64,000 nucleotides of DNA from Marinobacterium arenosum. GTDB lineage: Bacteria; Pseudomonadota; Gammaproteobacteria; Pseudomonadales; Balneatricaceae. The translations under genes and the position numbers were made by a program. The stretch lies in NCBI RefSeq assembly GCF_019795155.1, contig NZ_JAILYN010000012.1, positions 1 to 64,000 on the forward strand. Reading direction: 5' to 3'. Position 1 is the first letter of the stretch, and each line of letters starts with the position of its first letter. The notes under the pieces were generated by a model. The model was not told the DNA's origin. It was given only the letters and a program-made list of their open reading frames with translations, and searched no databases. Shown here piece after piece: positions 45,788 to 55,002 of the stretch.

Positions 45788-46684
45788 TTAACGTAAATCA
45801 ATCGGATTGAACCAGGGCTGCTGTTGCAGGAAATCGGTCAGCTGTTCCATCAACACCCGTGCCCGGGCCGACAGACTGCGCCTATAGGGCCAGACCAGGT
45901 AGAGTTCCCGCCGCTGGCCCTGCCAGTGCGGCAATAGCTGTACCAGCTCACCGGATTGCAGTAGCGGATAGACCGCATTGAGCGGTGCCAGGGTAACGCC
46001 GGCGCCGCCTTTCACCAGGTTGATCGCCATCATCAGGTCGTTGCTGATATAGCTGTGCTTTTTCCGCAGTGTCTGACTTTCTCCATCACGGTTTGATAAT
46101 TGCCACTGGTTCAATTGGCCGGTGGCGACGGTCGGTGTTTCCAGCAACTGGTCAATCCGCTCGGGCAATGGCTGATCCATGCTGGGCGAGGTGACCAGCA
46201 CGGTATCGATATGGCCCAGCCTTTTCTGGATCAGCGTGGAATCCGCCTGCGGGCCGATACGGACCGCCAGGTCGGCCTGGGCCTGCTTGAGATCGATGGT
46301 GGCGTTGTTGAGGTCCAGCGTCAGTTCGATCTTCGGGTACTGGCGGATAAAGTCCGGCCAGAACGGGTCCAACGGGCCGACCGCCAGGTTGGTGGGGGCC
46401 AGTACTTTCAGCGGCCCGGCCAGGCTGTGCAGCGCCTTGTCCAACCCGCCGAGCCGTTGGTCCAGCGCCTGGATCAGTTCGGCGCATTCGTTGTAATAGG
46501 TTTCGCCCTCCTGGGTTAGCGTCAGGCCACGCGGTGAGCGGTGCAGCAGTTTGCAACCCAGTTGCCGCTCCAGCGCGCTAAGGCGCCGCGATACGGTGGC
46601 GACGGTGGTCTCCAGCCGCTCGGCGGCGGCGGTCAGACTGGCCTCTTCAACAGCCAGGGTAAACAGCTTAAGGTCATCCAGCAT
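45788..46684 (-). CDS. LysR-family transcriptional regulator
   Basis: A 298-residue LTTR: winged helix-turn-helix at about 1-60 (AAAERLETTVATVSRRLSAL), then the periplasmic-binding-like effector domain. The RGLTLTQEGETYY and GGLDKALHSLAGPLKVLAP segments place it in the large YhjC/DsdC-unlike group of single-substrate regulators; the effector is unknown. It is divergent from a small monooxygenase gene across 94 bp containing two similar TTACAA-based sites, so it probably regulates that pair and itself. Confidence 0.9.
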   Translation of the reverse strand: MLDDLKLFTLAVEEASLTAAAERLETTVATVSRRLSALERQLGCKLLHRSPRGLTLTQEGETYYNECAELIQALDQRLGGLDKALHSLAGPLKVLAPTNLAVGPLDPFWPDFIRQYPKIELTLDLNNATIDLKQAQADLAVRIGPQADSTLIQKRLGHIDTVLVTSPSMDQPLPERIDQLLETPTVATGQLNQWQLSNRDGESQTLRKKHSYISNDLMMAINLVKGGAGVTLAPLNAVYPLLQSGELVQLLPHWQGQRRELYLVWPYRRSLSARARVLMEQLTDFLQQQPWFNPIDLR

Positions 46685-46685
46685 T

Positions 46686-46738
46686 TTACAAAATTGTAAT
46701 AATGGCTTTTAGATTTAACTCTACTTACAAAAATGTTG
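46686..46738. promoter_or_regulatory. Candidate LysR operator pair
   Basis: TTACAAAATTGTAA (46686-46699, arms TTACAA/TTGTAA) lies immediately upstream of the regulator start, and a related TTACAAAAATGTTG is at 46725-46738. Both fit the palindromic T-N11-A pattern of LysR-family sites, 39 bp apart, between the divergent genes. Confidence 0.55.
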
Positions 46739-46778
46739 CCTTGCTAGTCTGACCGCTCTGAAACCTCAGGAGCTGTTT

Positions 46779-47084
46779 ATGAATTCCTACGACCTGATAG
46801 CCCGTATCCGGGTAACCGACCCGCAACGACTGGAAGAGGCCAGAAAAGAGCTGGCCCTGCTGGAACGGGAGACCCGCCATGAACCGGGTTGCCTGCAGTT
46901 TTCGGTGTTCGAGGACAACGATCGCGAAGGGGACTTTCTGCTGTGGGAATCCTGGCGGGGCAAGGAGTCCCTGGATGCCCATTTCGAGGCCGAACACACC
47001 AAGCGTTGCCTGGCGCTTGGGTTGACCGAAGTGGTCGAGATTACGCCGCTGACGCCGGTCGAGCGGCTGGGAGATGCGGCATGA
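46779..47084 (+). CDS. Antibiotic biosynthesis monooxygenase (ABM) domain protein
   Basis: A 101-residue dimeric alpha-beta-barrel protein of the ABM/YgiN type. Visible: RVTDPQRLEEARKELALL, TRHEPGCLQFSVFEDND near 32-48 and LLWESWRGKESLDAHFE. YgiN-like members oxidise quinols; others act on polyketides or degrade haem, so substrate is open. CAGGAG lies 7 bases upstream of the ATG. Its stop overlaps the start of the DUF2798 gene (ATGA), and it is divergent from a LysR regulator. Confidence 0.85.
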   Translation: MNSYDLIARIRVTDPQRLEEARKELALLERETRHEPGCLQFSVFEDNDREGDFLLWESWRGKESLDAHFEAEHTKRCLALGLTEVVEITPLTPVERLGDAA

Positions 47085-47335
47085 AGTTCCGGCTCTGTTT
47101 CGCGTTCCTGCTGTCGCTGGTGCTGTCGTTCCTGATGACCGCCTGGGTGACCTGGCTGAACCTCGGTTTCACGGCGGATTTCATCAGCCGCTGGCTCAGC
47201 GCCTTCATCACCGCCTGGCCGGCAGCGGCGCTGATCTCCTTTACCCTGGCGCCGTCGGTACAGCGGCTGACCCGATATCTGGTGAATTTTTCTGATAATG
47301 GAAAAGGGGGCGGACGCAATGCCGAGCAGGGATAG
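47081..47335 (+). CDS. DUF2798 small membrane protein
   Basis: An 84-residue protein with two membrane helices (about 5-27 and 42-66) in the arrangement of DUF2798: SFLMTAWVTWLNLGF, FISRWLSAFITAWPAA, LAPSVQRLTRYLV. Function is unknown. The ATG at 47081 overlaps the ABM gene stop codon by 4 bp, which shows that they form one transcription and translation unit. Confidence 0.82.
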   Translation: MKFRLCFAFLLSLVLSFLMTAWVTWLNLGFTADFISRWLSAFITAWPAAALISFTLAPSVQRLTRYLVNFSDNGKGGGRNAEQG

Positions 47336-47436
47336 TCTTCCATTCATCGACGCTCCTACATAGGAAGCGCTAGTGGATACGACCTGCCGAGCTCCGTTAA
47401 CTCATAACTGTTAACTAAAAACTGTTCACTCAAAAC

Positions 47437-48789
47437 TCAGCTACTCGGCAGGCTTAACTGAAATAACGCGCCGCCTTCGGGGGCCTCGGCGACGTTCAGA
47501 TCGCCGCCGTAGGTGCTGAGGATGTCTACCGCCACCGCCAGACCGATCCCCTGACCCTGCACCGAGGTATCGGCCCGCTCGCCACGCTGCAGAATCTTCT
47601 GGCGCAGCGCCGGCGAGATGCCGGGGCCGTTGTCGGCGATCTCGATCTGCAGCCAGCGGCTGTTAACCGAGGCGCTGACCCGCACCTGGTCGTCGCCGTA
47701 CTTGAAGGCGTTTTCCAGTAGGTTGCCGAGCAGCTCCATCAGGTCGCGCTCGTCGGCGGCGACGTTCAGGCCGTCCGGCAGCTCCAGCCGGGTATCGATC
47801 CCCTTGTCGCGGTAGACCTTGGCCAGCGCCGCCAGGATCCGCTCCACCACCGGTTTCAAGGCCACCCCGCCGGACAGTGGTGCCGGGCCCTGGCTTTTCA
47901 CCGCCCGGGCCAGCTGGTACTGGACGATCTGGTCCATCCGATCGACCTGCTCCTCGACCGCTTGCTGGTAGTTCTGCTGTGACTGGGATTCTTCGGCTGC
48001 GCCGCGAATCACCGCCAGCGGCGTCTTCAGGCTGTGGGCCAGGTCGCCGAGCGTATTGCGGTAACGGCTGCGCTGCTGCTGTTCACTGTGTAGCAGCAGG
48101 TTCAGGTTATCGGTGACCGCCTGCACCTCGGTCGGGTAATTGCCCTGCAGCTGTTCGGCTTCGCCGGCTTCGATCCGCTTGAGGTCTGCCGCCAGTTGTT
48201 TCAACGGCTGCAGCCCCCAGGTCATGATGCTCCATTGCACCGCCAGCGCCAGCACCAATACGGCAACGAACCAGAAGGTCAGCTGCTTACGGTAGGCGGC
48301 CAGTGCATGGCTGGTCGGCTGGTCGCTTTCCAGCACGGTGAAAAGTAGATGGTGTTCCTTCTCCAGGGTTTCCCAGATCACCGGAAAACGGACCCGGTAG
48401 AGTTGATTGTCGGCCAGGTGGTCGAATTGCAGCTCGCCGGGCAGCGGCATCGGGTCGGGCGGCGGCAGAATGCTGTCGGCCAGCAGGGCACTGGAGGTAG
48501 TGCGCCACAGCAGTCGATTGTCGGCATCGTGCAGCGCGCCATAGAGACCGGATTGCAGCTGGTTGAAGCGCGGCTCGGTCAGCAGTTCCGGCATATGTAC
48601 CTCGCCGCCGGCCACTTCGGCAGCGCCGATCAGCAGATAGACCTGGGTTTGCAGCCGGTCGCGCACCGCGGTTTCCAGGCTGTTGTGGTAGGACTCCAGC
48701 AGCGCCCACCAGGCCACCAGCATCACCAGTGGCATCAGCAGCATCGATGCCAGCAGCAGCCGGCTGCGTAGCGAGTTGGGCAGCCGCAT
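47437..48789 (-). CDS. Sensor histidine kinase, PhoQ-like
   Basis: A 450-residue membrane histidine kinase: TM1 (about 11-32), a 135-residue periplasmic sensor, TM2 (about 172-193), HAMP-like linker, H-box LGDLAHSLKTPLAV with the phospho-histidine near residue 255, and the ATPase domain with N-box LLGNLLENAFKYG, DNGPGIS and QGIGLAVAVDI. The H-box wording AHSLKTPLA is characteristic of PhoQ relatives. The periplasmic domain lacks an obvious acidic Mg2+ patch, so the signal may differ. It overlaps the response-regulator gene by one base. Confidence 0.9.
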   Translation of the reverse strand: MRLPNSLRSRLLLASMLLMPLVMLVAWWALLESYHNSLETAVRDRLQTQVYLLIGAAEVAGGEVHMPELLTEPRFNQLQSGLYGALHDADNRLLWRTTSSALLADSILPPPDPMPLPGELQFDHLADNQLYRVRFPVIWETLEKEHHLLFTVLESDQPTSHALAAYRKQLTFWFVAVLVLALAVQWSIMTWGLQPLKQLAADLKRIEAGEAEQLQGNYPTEVQAVTDNLNLLLHSEQQQRSRYRNTLGDLAHSLKTPLAVIRGAAEESQSQQNYQQAVEEQVDRMDQIVQYQLARAVKSQGPAPLSGGVALKPVVERILAALAKVYRDKGIDTRLELPDGLNVAADERDLMELLGNLLENAFKYGDDQVRVSASVNSRWLQIEIADNGPGISPALRQKILQRGERADTSVQGQGIGLAVAVDILSTYGGDLNVAEAPEGGALFQLSLPSS

Positions 48790-49478
48790 CAGCCGTTGCC
48801 GGACTCGCCGGGCGGTTCGATACGGTAGCCCAATCCGCGCACCGTGGTGATCGGGTTCAGATCGCCGTCCGGGTCCAGCTTGCCGCGCAGGCGGCGCACG
48901 AACACCTCCAGCACGTTGCTGTCACGGTCGTAATCCTGGTGGTACAGGTGCTCGGTCAGCTCGGTCTTGGAGATGGTCTTACCGGCATTCAGCGCCAGGT
49001 ATTCGAAGGTGCGGTACTCGTAGCTGGTCAGCTTGACCAGCTCGCCATGACGGTGCACCGTGCGGGCCACGGTATCGAGCTTGATCGGGCCGATTTCGAT
49101 TACCGGCGAGGCGTGGCCGGCAGCACGGCGCAGCAGGGCGTTCAGCCGGGCGGCCAGCTCTTCCATATGGAACGGCTTGACCAGGTAGTCGTCGGCGCCG
49201 GCCTCCAGGCCGCTGACCTTGTCCTGCCAGTCGCCGCGGGCGGTCAGGATCAGGATCGGGAACTGGATATCATTGGCGCGCCATTGGCGAATCACCTCGA
49301 TACCGGACAGCTTGGGCAGGCCGAGGTCGACGATCGCCAGGTCGTAAGGGAACTCCAGCCCCAGGTAGCGGGCCTCTTCACCGTCAGCCGCCTCTTCGAC
49401 GGTATAGCCGCGGCCATTCAGCGAGCCGCTCAGCTGGCGGCGCAGGTTTTCATCATCTTCGACTAGCAGGATTTTCAT
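48789..49478 (-). CDS. Response regulator, PhoP-like (OmpR family)
   Basis: A 229-residue two-domain regulator. The receiver has the acidic pair EDDEN near residue 8, phospho-acceptor Asp51 (AIVDLGLPK) and Lys101 (YLVKPF); the C-terminal winged helix (about 130-225) ends VFVRRLRGKLDP. It is the first gene of the pair with the kinase, and is 6 bp downstream of a PepSY-protein gene, which is a common target or partner of such systems. Confidence 0.92.
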   Translation of the reverse strand: MKILLVEDDENLRRQLSGSLNGRGYTVEEAADGEEARYLGLEFPYDLAIVDLGLPKLSGIEVIRQWRANDIQFPILILTARGDWQDKVSGLEAGADDYLVKPFHMEELAARLNALLRRAAGHASPVIEIGPIKLDTVARTVHRHGELVKLTSYEYRTFEYLALNAGKTISKTELTEHLYHQDYDRDSNVLEVFVRRLRGKLDPDGDLNPITTVRGLGYRIEPPGESGNG

Positions 49479-49484
49479 ACCGGT

Positions 49485-49796
49485 TTACTTCCTTTTCCGT
49501 TCAAGCGGACGACCGCTGTCGGCATCCATCATGATCTCGCGCACCCGGCCATCCGGCCGAACCAGCCGGATTCGGTAGGCGTTGCGACCGTCGCGTATCA
49601 CCGGGTCGGCCTTGATCACCTTGCCGCCATACTGTTGCTGGGCTCGGCCAGCGGCTTCCTGCAGGGTGAGTTCCCGCTCGGCCAGCTGATACTGGCCGGG
49701 CCCGGCGACCGACTGGTTGGTGAGCAGTGGAAGCATCAGCAATCCCAGCAGTAACGGCTTCACGGAGTGTCGTAAAAAAGAGGAGAGAGCGTGCAT
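49485..49796 (-). CDS. PepSY-domain exported protein
   Basis: A 103-residue secreted protein: signal peptide (about 1-31, hydrophobic LLLGLLMLPLL) and one PepSY module (LTLQEAAGRAQQQYGGKVI, then RIRLVRPDGRVREIMMDA). PepSY domains occur as inhibitors or sensors beside proteases and two-component systems. It begins the operon with the PhoPQ-like genes (6-bp gap), hinting at a role in signal input or as a regulated target. Confidence 0.85.
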   Translation of the reverse strand: MHALSSFLRHSVKPLLLGLLMLPLLTNQSVAGPGQYQLAERELTLQEAAGRAQQQYGGKVIKADPVIRDGRNAYRIRLVRPDGRVREIMMDADSGRPLERKRK

Positions 49797-49821
49797 CCAC
49801 TGAACCTTCTGGTAAATCTGT

Positions 49822-50364
49822 TCAGAGCATCGGTCTTACATTCACCTTTACTCTGATCCGTTTGCCTGGGTGGTGTGCCGTCCGGGTATGGTAGATCCGT
49901 CCCCGGTAGCGGTAGGCGACTCGGTAGCCGGTAACCTCTTCATGATACTCCACATCCTCGGTATGGGCACAGCGCCGCTCGTTGCGGTAGCTGTGACCGG
50001 CGTAGCCGCGGTCGTTGAGATCATTGGCGATGGAGGCTCCCAGTGCCGCACCGATCACGGCCTGAACCTTTTTGTTGCTGTCATTGTGGCCGATCGCGTT
50101 GCCGATCGCACCCCCGATAACCGCCCCGACGATCTCGTCGGTGTAGGAGTCATTGCGGCGGTAGTCGACCCGCACCTGCTCGTTCCAACACTCCTGGCGC
50201 GGCACCCGGTAGCCGACCCGCTCATAGATCGGATCGACGTCGACCACCTTGGCGTAGTCGTAGCCTTTATAGCGATGATCATGGCCGTGGTGGCGATGGT
50301 CGGCCTGGGCTGTCAGCGGGCTGAGCAACAGCGCCGCCAGAATGGCGATGGTTGAACGTTTCAT
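49822..50364 (-). CDS. Glycine-zipper 2TM domain envelope protein
   Basis: A 180-residue exported protein: signal peptide (about 1-21), a His-rich stretch (HRHHGHDHR), then the glycine-zipper motif IVGAVIGGAIGNAIG near residue 80-94 and AVIGAALGASIANDL, the Rick_17kDa_Anti-like 2TM domain, and a basic C-terminal region. Such proteins are usually outer-membrane-associated; a lipobox is not visible. It ends 25 bp before the PepSY gene and may be in the same transcript. The His cluster could bind metal. Confidence 0.85.
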   Translation of the reverse strand: MKRSTIAILAALLLSPLTAQADHRHHGHDHRYKGYDYAKVVDVDPIYERVGYRVPRQECWNEQVRVDYRRNDSYTDEIVGAVIGGAIGNAIGHNDSNKKVQAVIGAALGASIANDLNDRGYAGHSYRNERRCAHTEDVEYHEEVTGYRVAYRYRGRIYHTRTAHHPGKRIRVKVNVRPML

Positions 50365-50938
50365 ACTGACCTCCTTTGCCAGTCGGCGTTTCTAGCAGGC
50401 TGTCGGACTGTTACGCCGTAGATTGGTGCTAAGTCCGGCAGGCTGCCTGACACTGGAGATCAGCATAAGGCGGGGCAACTGAATTGGGTGTGAATGCAAG
50501 CTTGCAGCTAGATTGAGCGGTGTTGGTATTTTGGGTTCTTCACGCTTTAGCGGGAAAGTCTTGAACCCGTTGATGACACTTTGAGCGTCAAGTGTCAGGC
50601 AATTTGCAGCCCGGTTGATATGCTCTTTGGTGTTGCCGGTGACTGATCATGGCGCCGATGGGACCGTCTTTGGTCGCGGATAAATCCCCTCCTACAAGGA
50701 CTGCGCCTCCTAGCCGCTCGCTCCGCGGGCGACGTCTTAACCATGTCGCGGTCAGCATGCCAGGTCCGCTGTTACAGGGGGCGTGCTGCGGCCGTTCAGG
50801 GCGGGAATAGCGGCAAGTATATGGCTGGCGTAAATGGTTCTGCCGTAACCCGCGACGAACCACAACGGAATCTTGTAGGGTGGGCACGTTTTTGTGCCCA
50901 CATAGCGCTTATTGACCTGATGTAGCTCGATAATCCAA
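50365..50938. other. Gene-poor region with REP-like fragments
   Basis: About 570 bp without a convincing gene. It includes GCGGATAAATCCCCTCCTACAAGG at about 50677-50700 split across REP-like arms, a GTGGGCAC hairpin at 50873-50903 and short frames of at most 60-99 codons without domains or ribosome-binding sites. It probably holds the promoter of the glycine-zipper gene at its left end. Confidence 0.6.
50873..50903. repeat. GTGGGCAC hairpin element, copy 2
   Basis: TTGTAGGG, then GTGGGCAC (50880-50887), a T-rich loop and GTGCCCAC (50894-50901). It matches copies at 33363-33396 (inverted) and 56991-57020. Confidence 0.75.
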
Positions 50939-50961
50939 CAAAAAGGGAGGCGATGCCTCCC
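50939..50961 (-). terminator. Rho-independent terminator of the dCache chemoreceptor gene
   Basis: On the minus strand GGGAGGC-ATC-GCCTCCC is followed by TTTTTG; the hairpin occupies 50945-50961 and begins 13 bp beyond the stop codon. Confidence 0.9.
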
Positions 50962-50973
50962 GTTCGGGTTCCG

Positions 50974-52962
50974 CTAGCGCAGGGTTTCCAGTCGTCGGGC
51001 GACGGTGGTGATCTGATCGCTGCGCTCCAGCAGCGCCTTGGAGTCGCCGGCGTTGTTATTGATCAGCTGGTTGATCCGTTCCACCAGGCCATTGAGCTCG
51101 CGGCTGATCGCTTCCTGCTCGTCGGCGGCCACTGCGATCTGGGCATTGCGGTCCGCCACCGAGCTGAACGCTTCGGCGATCGCTTGCAGGCTGTCGCGGG
51201 CGTCGTTGACCTGGCCGACCGCCTGCTGGGTACCCTGTTGGCCGCACTCCATGCTGCTGACCGCCTGTTTTGAGCAGCTCTGCAGTTTGCCGATCATCTG
51301 TTCGATCTCGCCGGCCGACTGCTGCGACTTGGCTGCCAGCGAGCGGACCTCGTCGGCGACCACCGCGAAGCCACGGCCCAGCTCGCCGGCGCGGGCCGCC
51401 TCGATGGCGGCGTTCAGTGCCAGCAGGTTGGTCTGTTCGGCGATGTTCTTGATCACCGTCAGCACCGTGCCGACTTCGCTGCTGCCCTGCGCCAGTTCGT
51501 CGATCACCCGGGTGGTGTCGCCGATGGTGACGTACAGCTGGTCCATCATCTCGACCGCCGCATCCATCTGCCGCTGGCCCGCCCGGATGGTGTCGGCCAC
51601 CGACGCGCTGGTGCCGTTGGCCTGCTCGGCGTTGCGTGCCACCTCCTGGGAGGCGATGCCCAGCTGTTGGGTGCTGCTGGCGATGATAGCGTTCTCTTCG
51701 CTGAGCTTGGCCGCGGCATTGGTGAATTCTTCGCTAAAGTTGCGCAACCCGATCGCCTGCTCTACCAGCTGGTGGGATTCGCCGTGCACGCTGTTGACCA
51801 GGCCGTGCAGCTTGTCGGCGTAGGCGTTGACCGCCGTGCGCAGCTGGCCGATCTCGTCCGGCCGATCGACGCTCAGCTGTTGGTCGTTATTGATATCGCC
51901 TTCGGTCAACTCCTCGATCTGAACCCGGGTATGGTTGATCAGCTTGAGCAATCCTTTCAGGTAGGAGAACGCCAGCAGCAGCACCAAGATCATCGGGCCG
52001 CCGACAATCAGCATCAGTTCGCCGTTGATATCGTCGGCCAGCCCCTCGATCTGGCTGAGCGGGGTTACCAGCGCCAGCGTCCAGCCGGTCTCCGGCATCC
52101 GGTACAGGTCGATCCGCGCGCCTTCGTCGAACTGCGGGTCATGTTCGATGGTCAGGCTGCGATGTTGCCCGGTGCCGGCGTTGCCCAGCTGTTGCAGGGC
52201 GGGGCGCAGCCAGGGGGCTTGTTGGCGCAGTTCGTCCAGCGTGGTGAGACTGCCGCGGGTGCGGGCTGACAGTTGCTTGTCCGGGAAGCCCAGCAGCTGG
52301 CCGTCGCTGTCCAGCGCGAAGGCGTAGCTACCGGTCTCGTCGGCCAGCTGGTCGAGGAACTGCTCCACCGCGTCCAGCGTCATATCGATGGTGCTGACGC
52401 CGTAGAATTTTCCGTCGCGCTGCATGGCGACGGTGCAGGTGATCATCGAGACGTTGGTGGCCGGGTCGAAATAGGCCGCCGACCAGCCGCAACGGCCGGC
52501 CGGCAACGTGCGGCCGACCTGGTACCAGGCCTCGTTGTGGTAACCCAGTTCGTTGAAGTCATCCAGGTAGCCCAACTGGCCGTTGCTGCGGGCCCAGAAG
52601 AAACTGCGCTTGTCGACCTTCGGATCGAAGGCGCCGGGCTCCGGCCAGATGCCGCCACCGGCAATGCCCGCATCGCCGTGCTTGTCGATCATCGCCGGCA
52701 AGGCCGATTTGGTCAGCGCGACATCCTTCGGCATATTGGCGGCGCTGTCGGCCAGCGCCACGGTCAGCGCCTCGATCTCCCGTATCCGGCCGTTGAGCCG
52801 CTGCATAATGGTCTGGGCGCGCTGTTCGATCAGCTGCCCGTTCAGAGACACCAGCTGGGGCTTGGCCCGCCACTGGATCACCGCCCAGACGCTGACCAGC
52901 AGCAGCGCCAGCACGATGACCGATCCAATCTGAATTTTTCGTTGAATATTGAGCGTGGCCAC
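50974..52962 (-). CDS. Methyl-accepting chemotaxis protein with dCache-type sensor
   Basis: A 662-residue chemoreceptor: TM1 (about 11-30), a 270-residue periplasmic double-Cache domain ([61 protein letters not shown]), TM2 (about 300-322), HAMP and the signalling domain with tip [16 protein letters not shown]. The AWY and YFD positions fall where ligand contacts lie in dCache receptors, but a complete amino-acid-binding motif is not evident. Start is GTG at 52962 with AAGGGA 7 bases upstream. A sigma28-like promoter lies about 90 bp upstream. Confidence 0.92.
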   Translation of the reverse strand: MATLNIQRKIQIGSVIVLALLLVSVWAVIQWRAKPQLVSLNGQLIEQRAQTIMQRLNGRIREIEALTVALADSAANMPKDVALTKSALPAMIDKHGDAGIAGGGIWPEPGAFDPKVDKRSFFWARSNGQLGYLDDFNELGYHNEAWYQVGRTLPAGRCGWSAAYFDPATNVSMITCTVAMQRDGKFYGVSTIDMTLDAVEQFLDQLADETGSYAFALDSDGQLLGFPDKQLSARTRGSLTTLDELRQQAPWLRPALQQLGNAGTGQHRSLTIEHDPQFDEGARIDLYRMPETGWTLALVTPLSQIEGLADDINGELMLIVGGPMILVLLLAFSYLKGLLKLINHTRVQIEELTEGDINNDQQLSVDRPDEIGQLRTAVNAYADKLHGLVNSVHGESHQLVEQAIGLRNFSEEFTNAAAKLSEENAIIASSTQQLGIASQEVARNAEQANGTSASVADTIRAGQRQMDAAVEMMDQLYVTIGDTTRVIDELAQGSSEVGTVLTVIKNIAEQTNLLALNAAIEAARAGELGRGFAVVADEVRSLAAKSQQSAGEIEQMIGKLQSCSKQAVSSMECGQQGTQQAVGQVNDARDSLQAIAEAFSSVADRNAQIAVAADEQEAISRELNGLVERINQLINNNAGDSKALLERSDQITTVARRLETLR

Positions 52963-53046
52963 GATTGATCCCTTCTAATGCAGCTTCTGGGAAACTTTGG
53001 AGAGTGATTACCGAACAGTAACAATTCTCCCTCACCGGCAAAGCCT

Positions 53047-53075
53047 GTATCGGCCACGCTAATGACGAACTATTA
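53047..53075 (-). promoter_or_regulatory. Possible sigma28 (FliA) promoter for the dCache chemoreceptor
   Basis: On the minus strand GCCGATAC (53047-53054) matches 7 of 8 bases of the sigma28 -10 element GCCGATAA, preceded 13 bp upstream by TAATAGTT (53068-53075), a partial match to the -35 TAAAGTTT. The spacer is longer than the usual 11 bp. Confidence 0.4.
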
Positions 53076-53201
53076 CGGATTGCGGGAACGGGAGTGGGCT
53101 TCGAGTTGATAGGTATGAGTTAACAGATAGACGTTAACAGATAGCAGAGGGTTCCACCGGCAAGTCGGTGGGGAGCTGCAAGCCCCGCCGGCCTTGGCAC
53201 C

Positions 53202-53450
53202 TTATTTGTGGTCTTTTTGCTGCGCTTTGAGCTGACGGACCGAAAGAATCACGAAACGGACGTTATAGATCATGCCGATCGCCAGGGCGGTCGCGGCGGT
53301 GACGATAAACAACTTGCCCAGTGCCGGGCTGTGCAGCCATTGACCCAGCCACAAGCTGAGGATGCTGATCAGTGCGACCGGAATGCCGGTCTTCATAAAG
53401 CGCTGCATCCAGGGATCGCGACGGATCGCTGTGCGGTCGACGGTGCTCAT
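53202..53450 (-). CDS. Small two-helix membrane protein of unknown function
   Basis: An 82-residue protein. The ATG at 53450 follows AGAGAGG with a 6-base gap, so it is the likely start; an open frame extends further upstream but runs into ald. Two hydrophobic helices are predicted (about 22-40 and 46-66), with basic ends (MQRFMKTG and VRQLKAQQKDHK). I do not recognise the family. It lies 85 bp downstream of ald on the same strand. Confidence 0.7.
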   Translation of the reverse strand: MSTVDRTAIRRDPWMQRFMKTGIPVALISILSLWLGQWLHSPALGKLFIVTAATALAIGMIYNVRFVILSVRQLKAQQKDHK

Positions 53451-53535
53451 CGGAAACCTCTCTATGACGATGGAGCAGCCAGAGTAGGGGCTGGCCGGTG
53501 GCCCGGCAAGCCCCATTAGCGGAAAGGATAAGTTG

Positions 53536-54657
53536 TCACTGTTCGCCCAGCAGCTCGCCCAGCGGCGCCAGCGGCAATTTGAACGCCTCGGCCACCCCGG
53601 CGCAGTACAGCTTGCCGGCGTGCAGGTTGAGGCCGTTGGCCAGGTGCGGGTCGTCACGGCAGGCTTGTTGCCAGCCCTTGTCGGCCAGCGCCAGCGCGAA
53701 CGGCAGGGTGGCGTTGGTCAGCGCCAGGGTCGAGGTGCGCGCCACCGCTCCCGGCATATTGGCGACGCAATAGTGCACCACCTCGTCGACCAGGTAGGTC
53801 GGGTCGGCATGGGTGGTCGGGTGGCTGGTCTCGAAGCAGCCGCCCTGGTCGATCGCCACGTCGACCAGTACGCTGCCGCGTTTCATGCCGTGCACCAGCT
53901 CGGCGCTGACCAGCTTCGGCGCCGCCGCGCCGGGGATCAGCACCGCGCCGACCACCAGGTCGGCGTCCAGCACCCGCTGTTCGATCTCGCTCTGGGTGGC
54001 GAACAGGGTTTCCACCTGGCTGCCGAACTGGGCGGACAGCTGGCGCAGCCGGGGCAGCGACTTATCGAACAGGGTCACCCGGGCGCCCAGGCCGACCGCC
54101 ATCTGGGCCGCGTTTTCGCCAACCACCCCGCCGCCGATGATCACCACATGGCCGGGCGCCACCCCAGGCACCCCGCCGAGCAGCACGCCACGGCCGCTCT
54201 GGGCTTTCTCCAGACAGTGGGCGCCGGCCTGGATCGACATCCGGCCGGCTACCTCGCTCATCGGCGCCAGCAGCGGCAGGCCACCGTGCCGGTCGGTGAC
54301 GGTTTCATAGGCGATGGCGCTACAGCCGGATTTCAGCAGCGCATCGGTCTGCGGCCGATCGGCCGCCAGATGCAGGTAGGTAAACAGCAGCTGGCCGTTG
54401 CTCAATGCGGCGCATTCGGCCGGCTGTGGCTCCTTGACCTTGATCACCATCTCGCTGCGCTCGAAAATCTCCCGCGCCGACGGCACGATGGTGGCGCCGG
54501 CCTGGCAGTAATCCTCGTCATCGAAGCCGATCGCATGGCCGGCGTGGTGTTCGATCAGAACCTGGTGGCCGCGACCGACCAGCTCGCCGACCCCCATCGG
54601 GGTCAGGCCGACCCGGTATTCGTGAACTTTGATCTCTTTCGGGACACCGATCAGCAT
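53536..54657 (-). CDS. ald: Alanine dehydrogenase
   Basis: NAD-dependent oxidative deamination of L-alanine to pyruvate and ammonia, reversible. The 373-residue protein has the PNT-type N-terminal domain ([38 protein letters not shown] with the catalytic His near 96) and the NAD domain with [15 protein letters not shown] near 175. ATG 54657 has AAGGAGG six bases upstream and starts with the conserved MLIGVPKE; an upstream GTG-like extension is rejected. Transhydrogenase alpha is the related alternative, but its length and single subunit favour Ald. Confidence 0.95.
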   Translation of the reverse strand: MLIGVPKEIKVHEYRVGLTPMGVGELVGRGHQVLIEHHAGHAIGFDDEDYCQAGATIVPSAREIFERSEMVIKVKEPQPAECAALSNGQLLFTYLHLAADRPQTDALLKSGCSAIAYETVTDRHGGLPLLAPMSEVAGRMSIQAGAHCLEKAQSGRGVLLGGVPGVAPGHVVIIGGGVVGENAAQMAVGLGARVTLFDKSLPRLRQLSAQFGSQVETLFATQSEIEQRVLDADLVVGAVLIPGAAAPKLVSAELVHGMKRGSVLVDVAIDQGGCFETSHPTTHADPTYLVDEVVHYCVANMPGAVARTSTLALTNATLPFALALADKGWQQACRDDPHLANGLNLHAGKLYCAGVAEAFKLPLAPLGELLGEQ

Positions 54658-55002
54658 GCGAAACCTCCTTGCCATGGCAGCACCACTGGGAATGAAAGAG
54701 TCCGGCCAGACCAGCGGGCCGGTGTTTCAAGTGTAGACAAGGAGTTGGCTGAACTTGGTGCAAACGGCTGTCCTTCGTTATGATCGGCCACGCCAGGCAG
54801 GCTCCAAGGAGTCTCGCCAGATGGGCCGGGGGTTCTGGTATACTCGGGAGGAAGCGACGACCGTCCGGCGATCTCAGGCTAACGACGACCGGTCGGCGAT
54901 CCGATAACACACTGACTATAAAAGGCTGCCGGCAGGATGCTGCCCGACGCCGATTGAAGACAGATACACTGACATATAAGCCAAGACTCGAGGGATCAGT
55001 TC
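54658..55002. other. Intergenic region between ald and ilvD
   Basis: 345 bp with the divergent promoters of ald and ilvD. A 19-bp direct repeat is at 54855-54901. Otherwise I see no gene or terminator; the ilvD ribosome-binding site is weak (GAGGGATC). Confidence 0.5.
54855..54901. repeat. 19-bp direct repeat upstream of ilvD
   Basis: CGACGACCGTCCGGCGATC at 54855-54873 and CGACGACCGGTCGGCGATC at 54883-54901, two mismatches, 28 bp apart start to start. The period, near three helical turns, is compatible with a protein binding site pair. Confidence 0.7.

Noticed and set aside
50743-50925. A 60-codon frame in the gap before the dCache receptor
   Set aside because: Reads through the GTGGGCAC hairpin and shows no domain or start signal.
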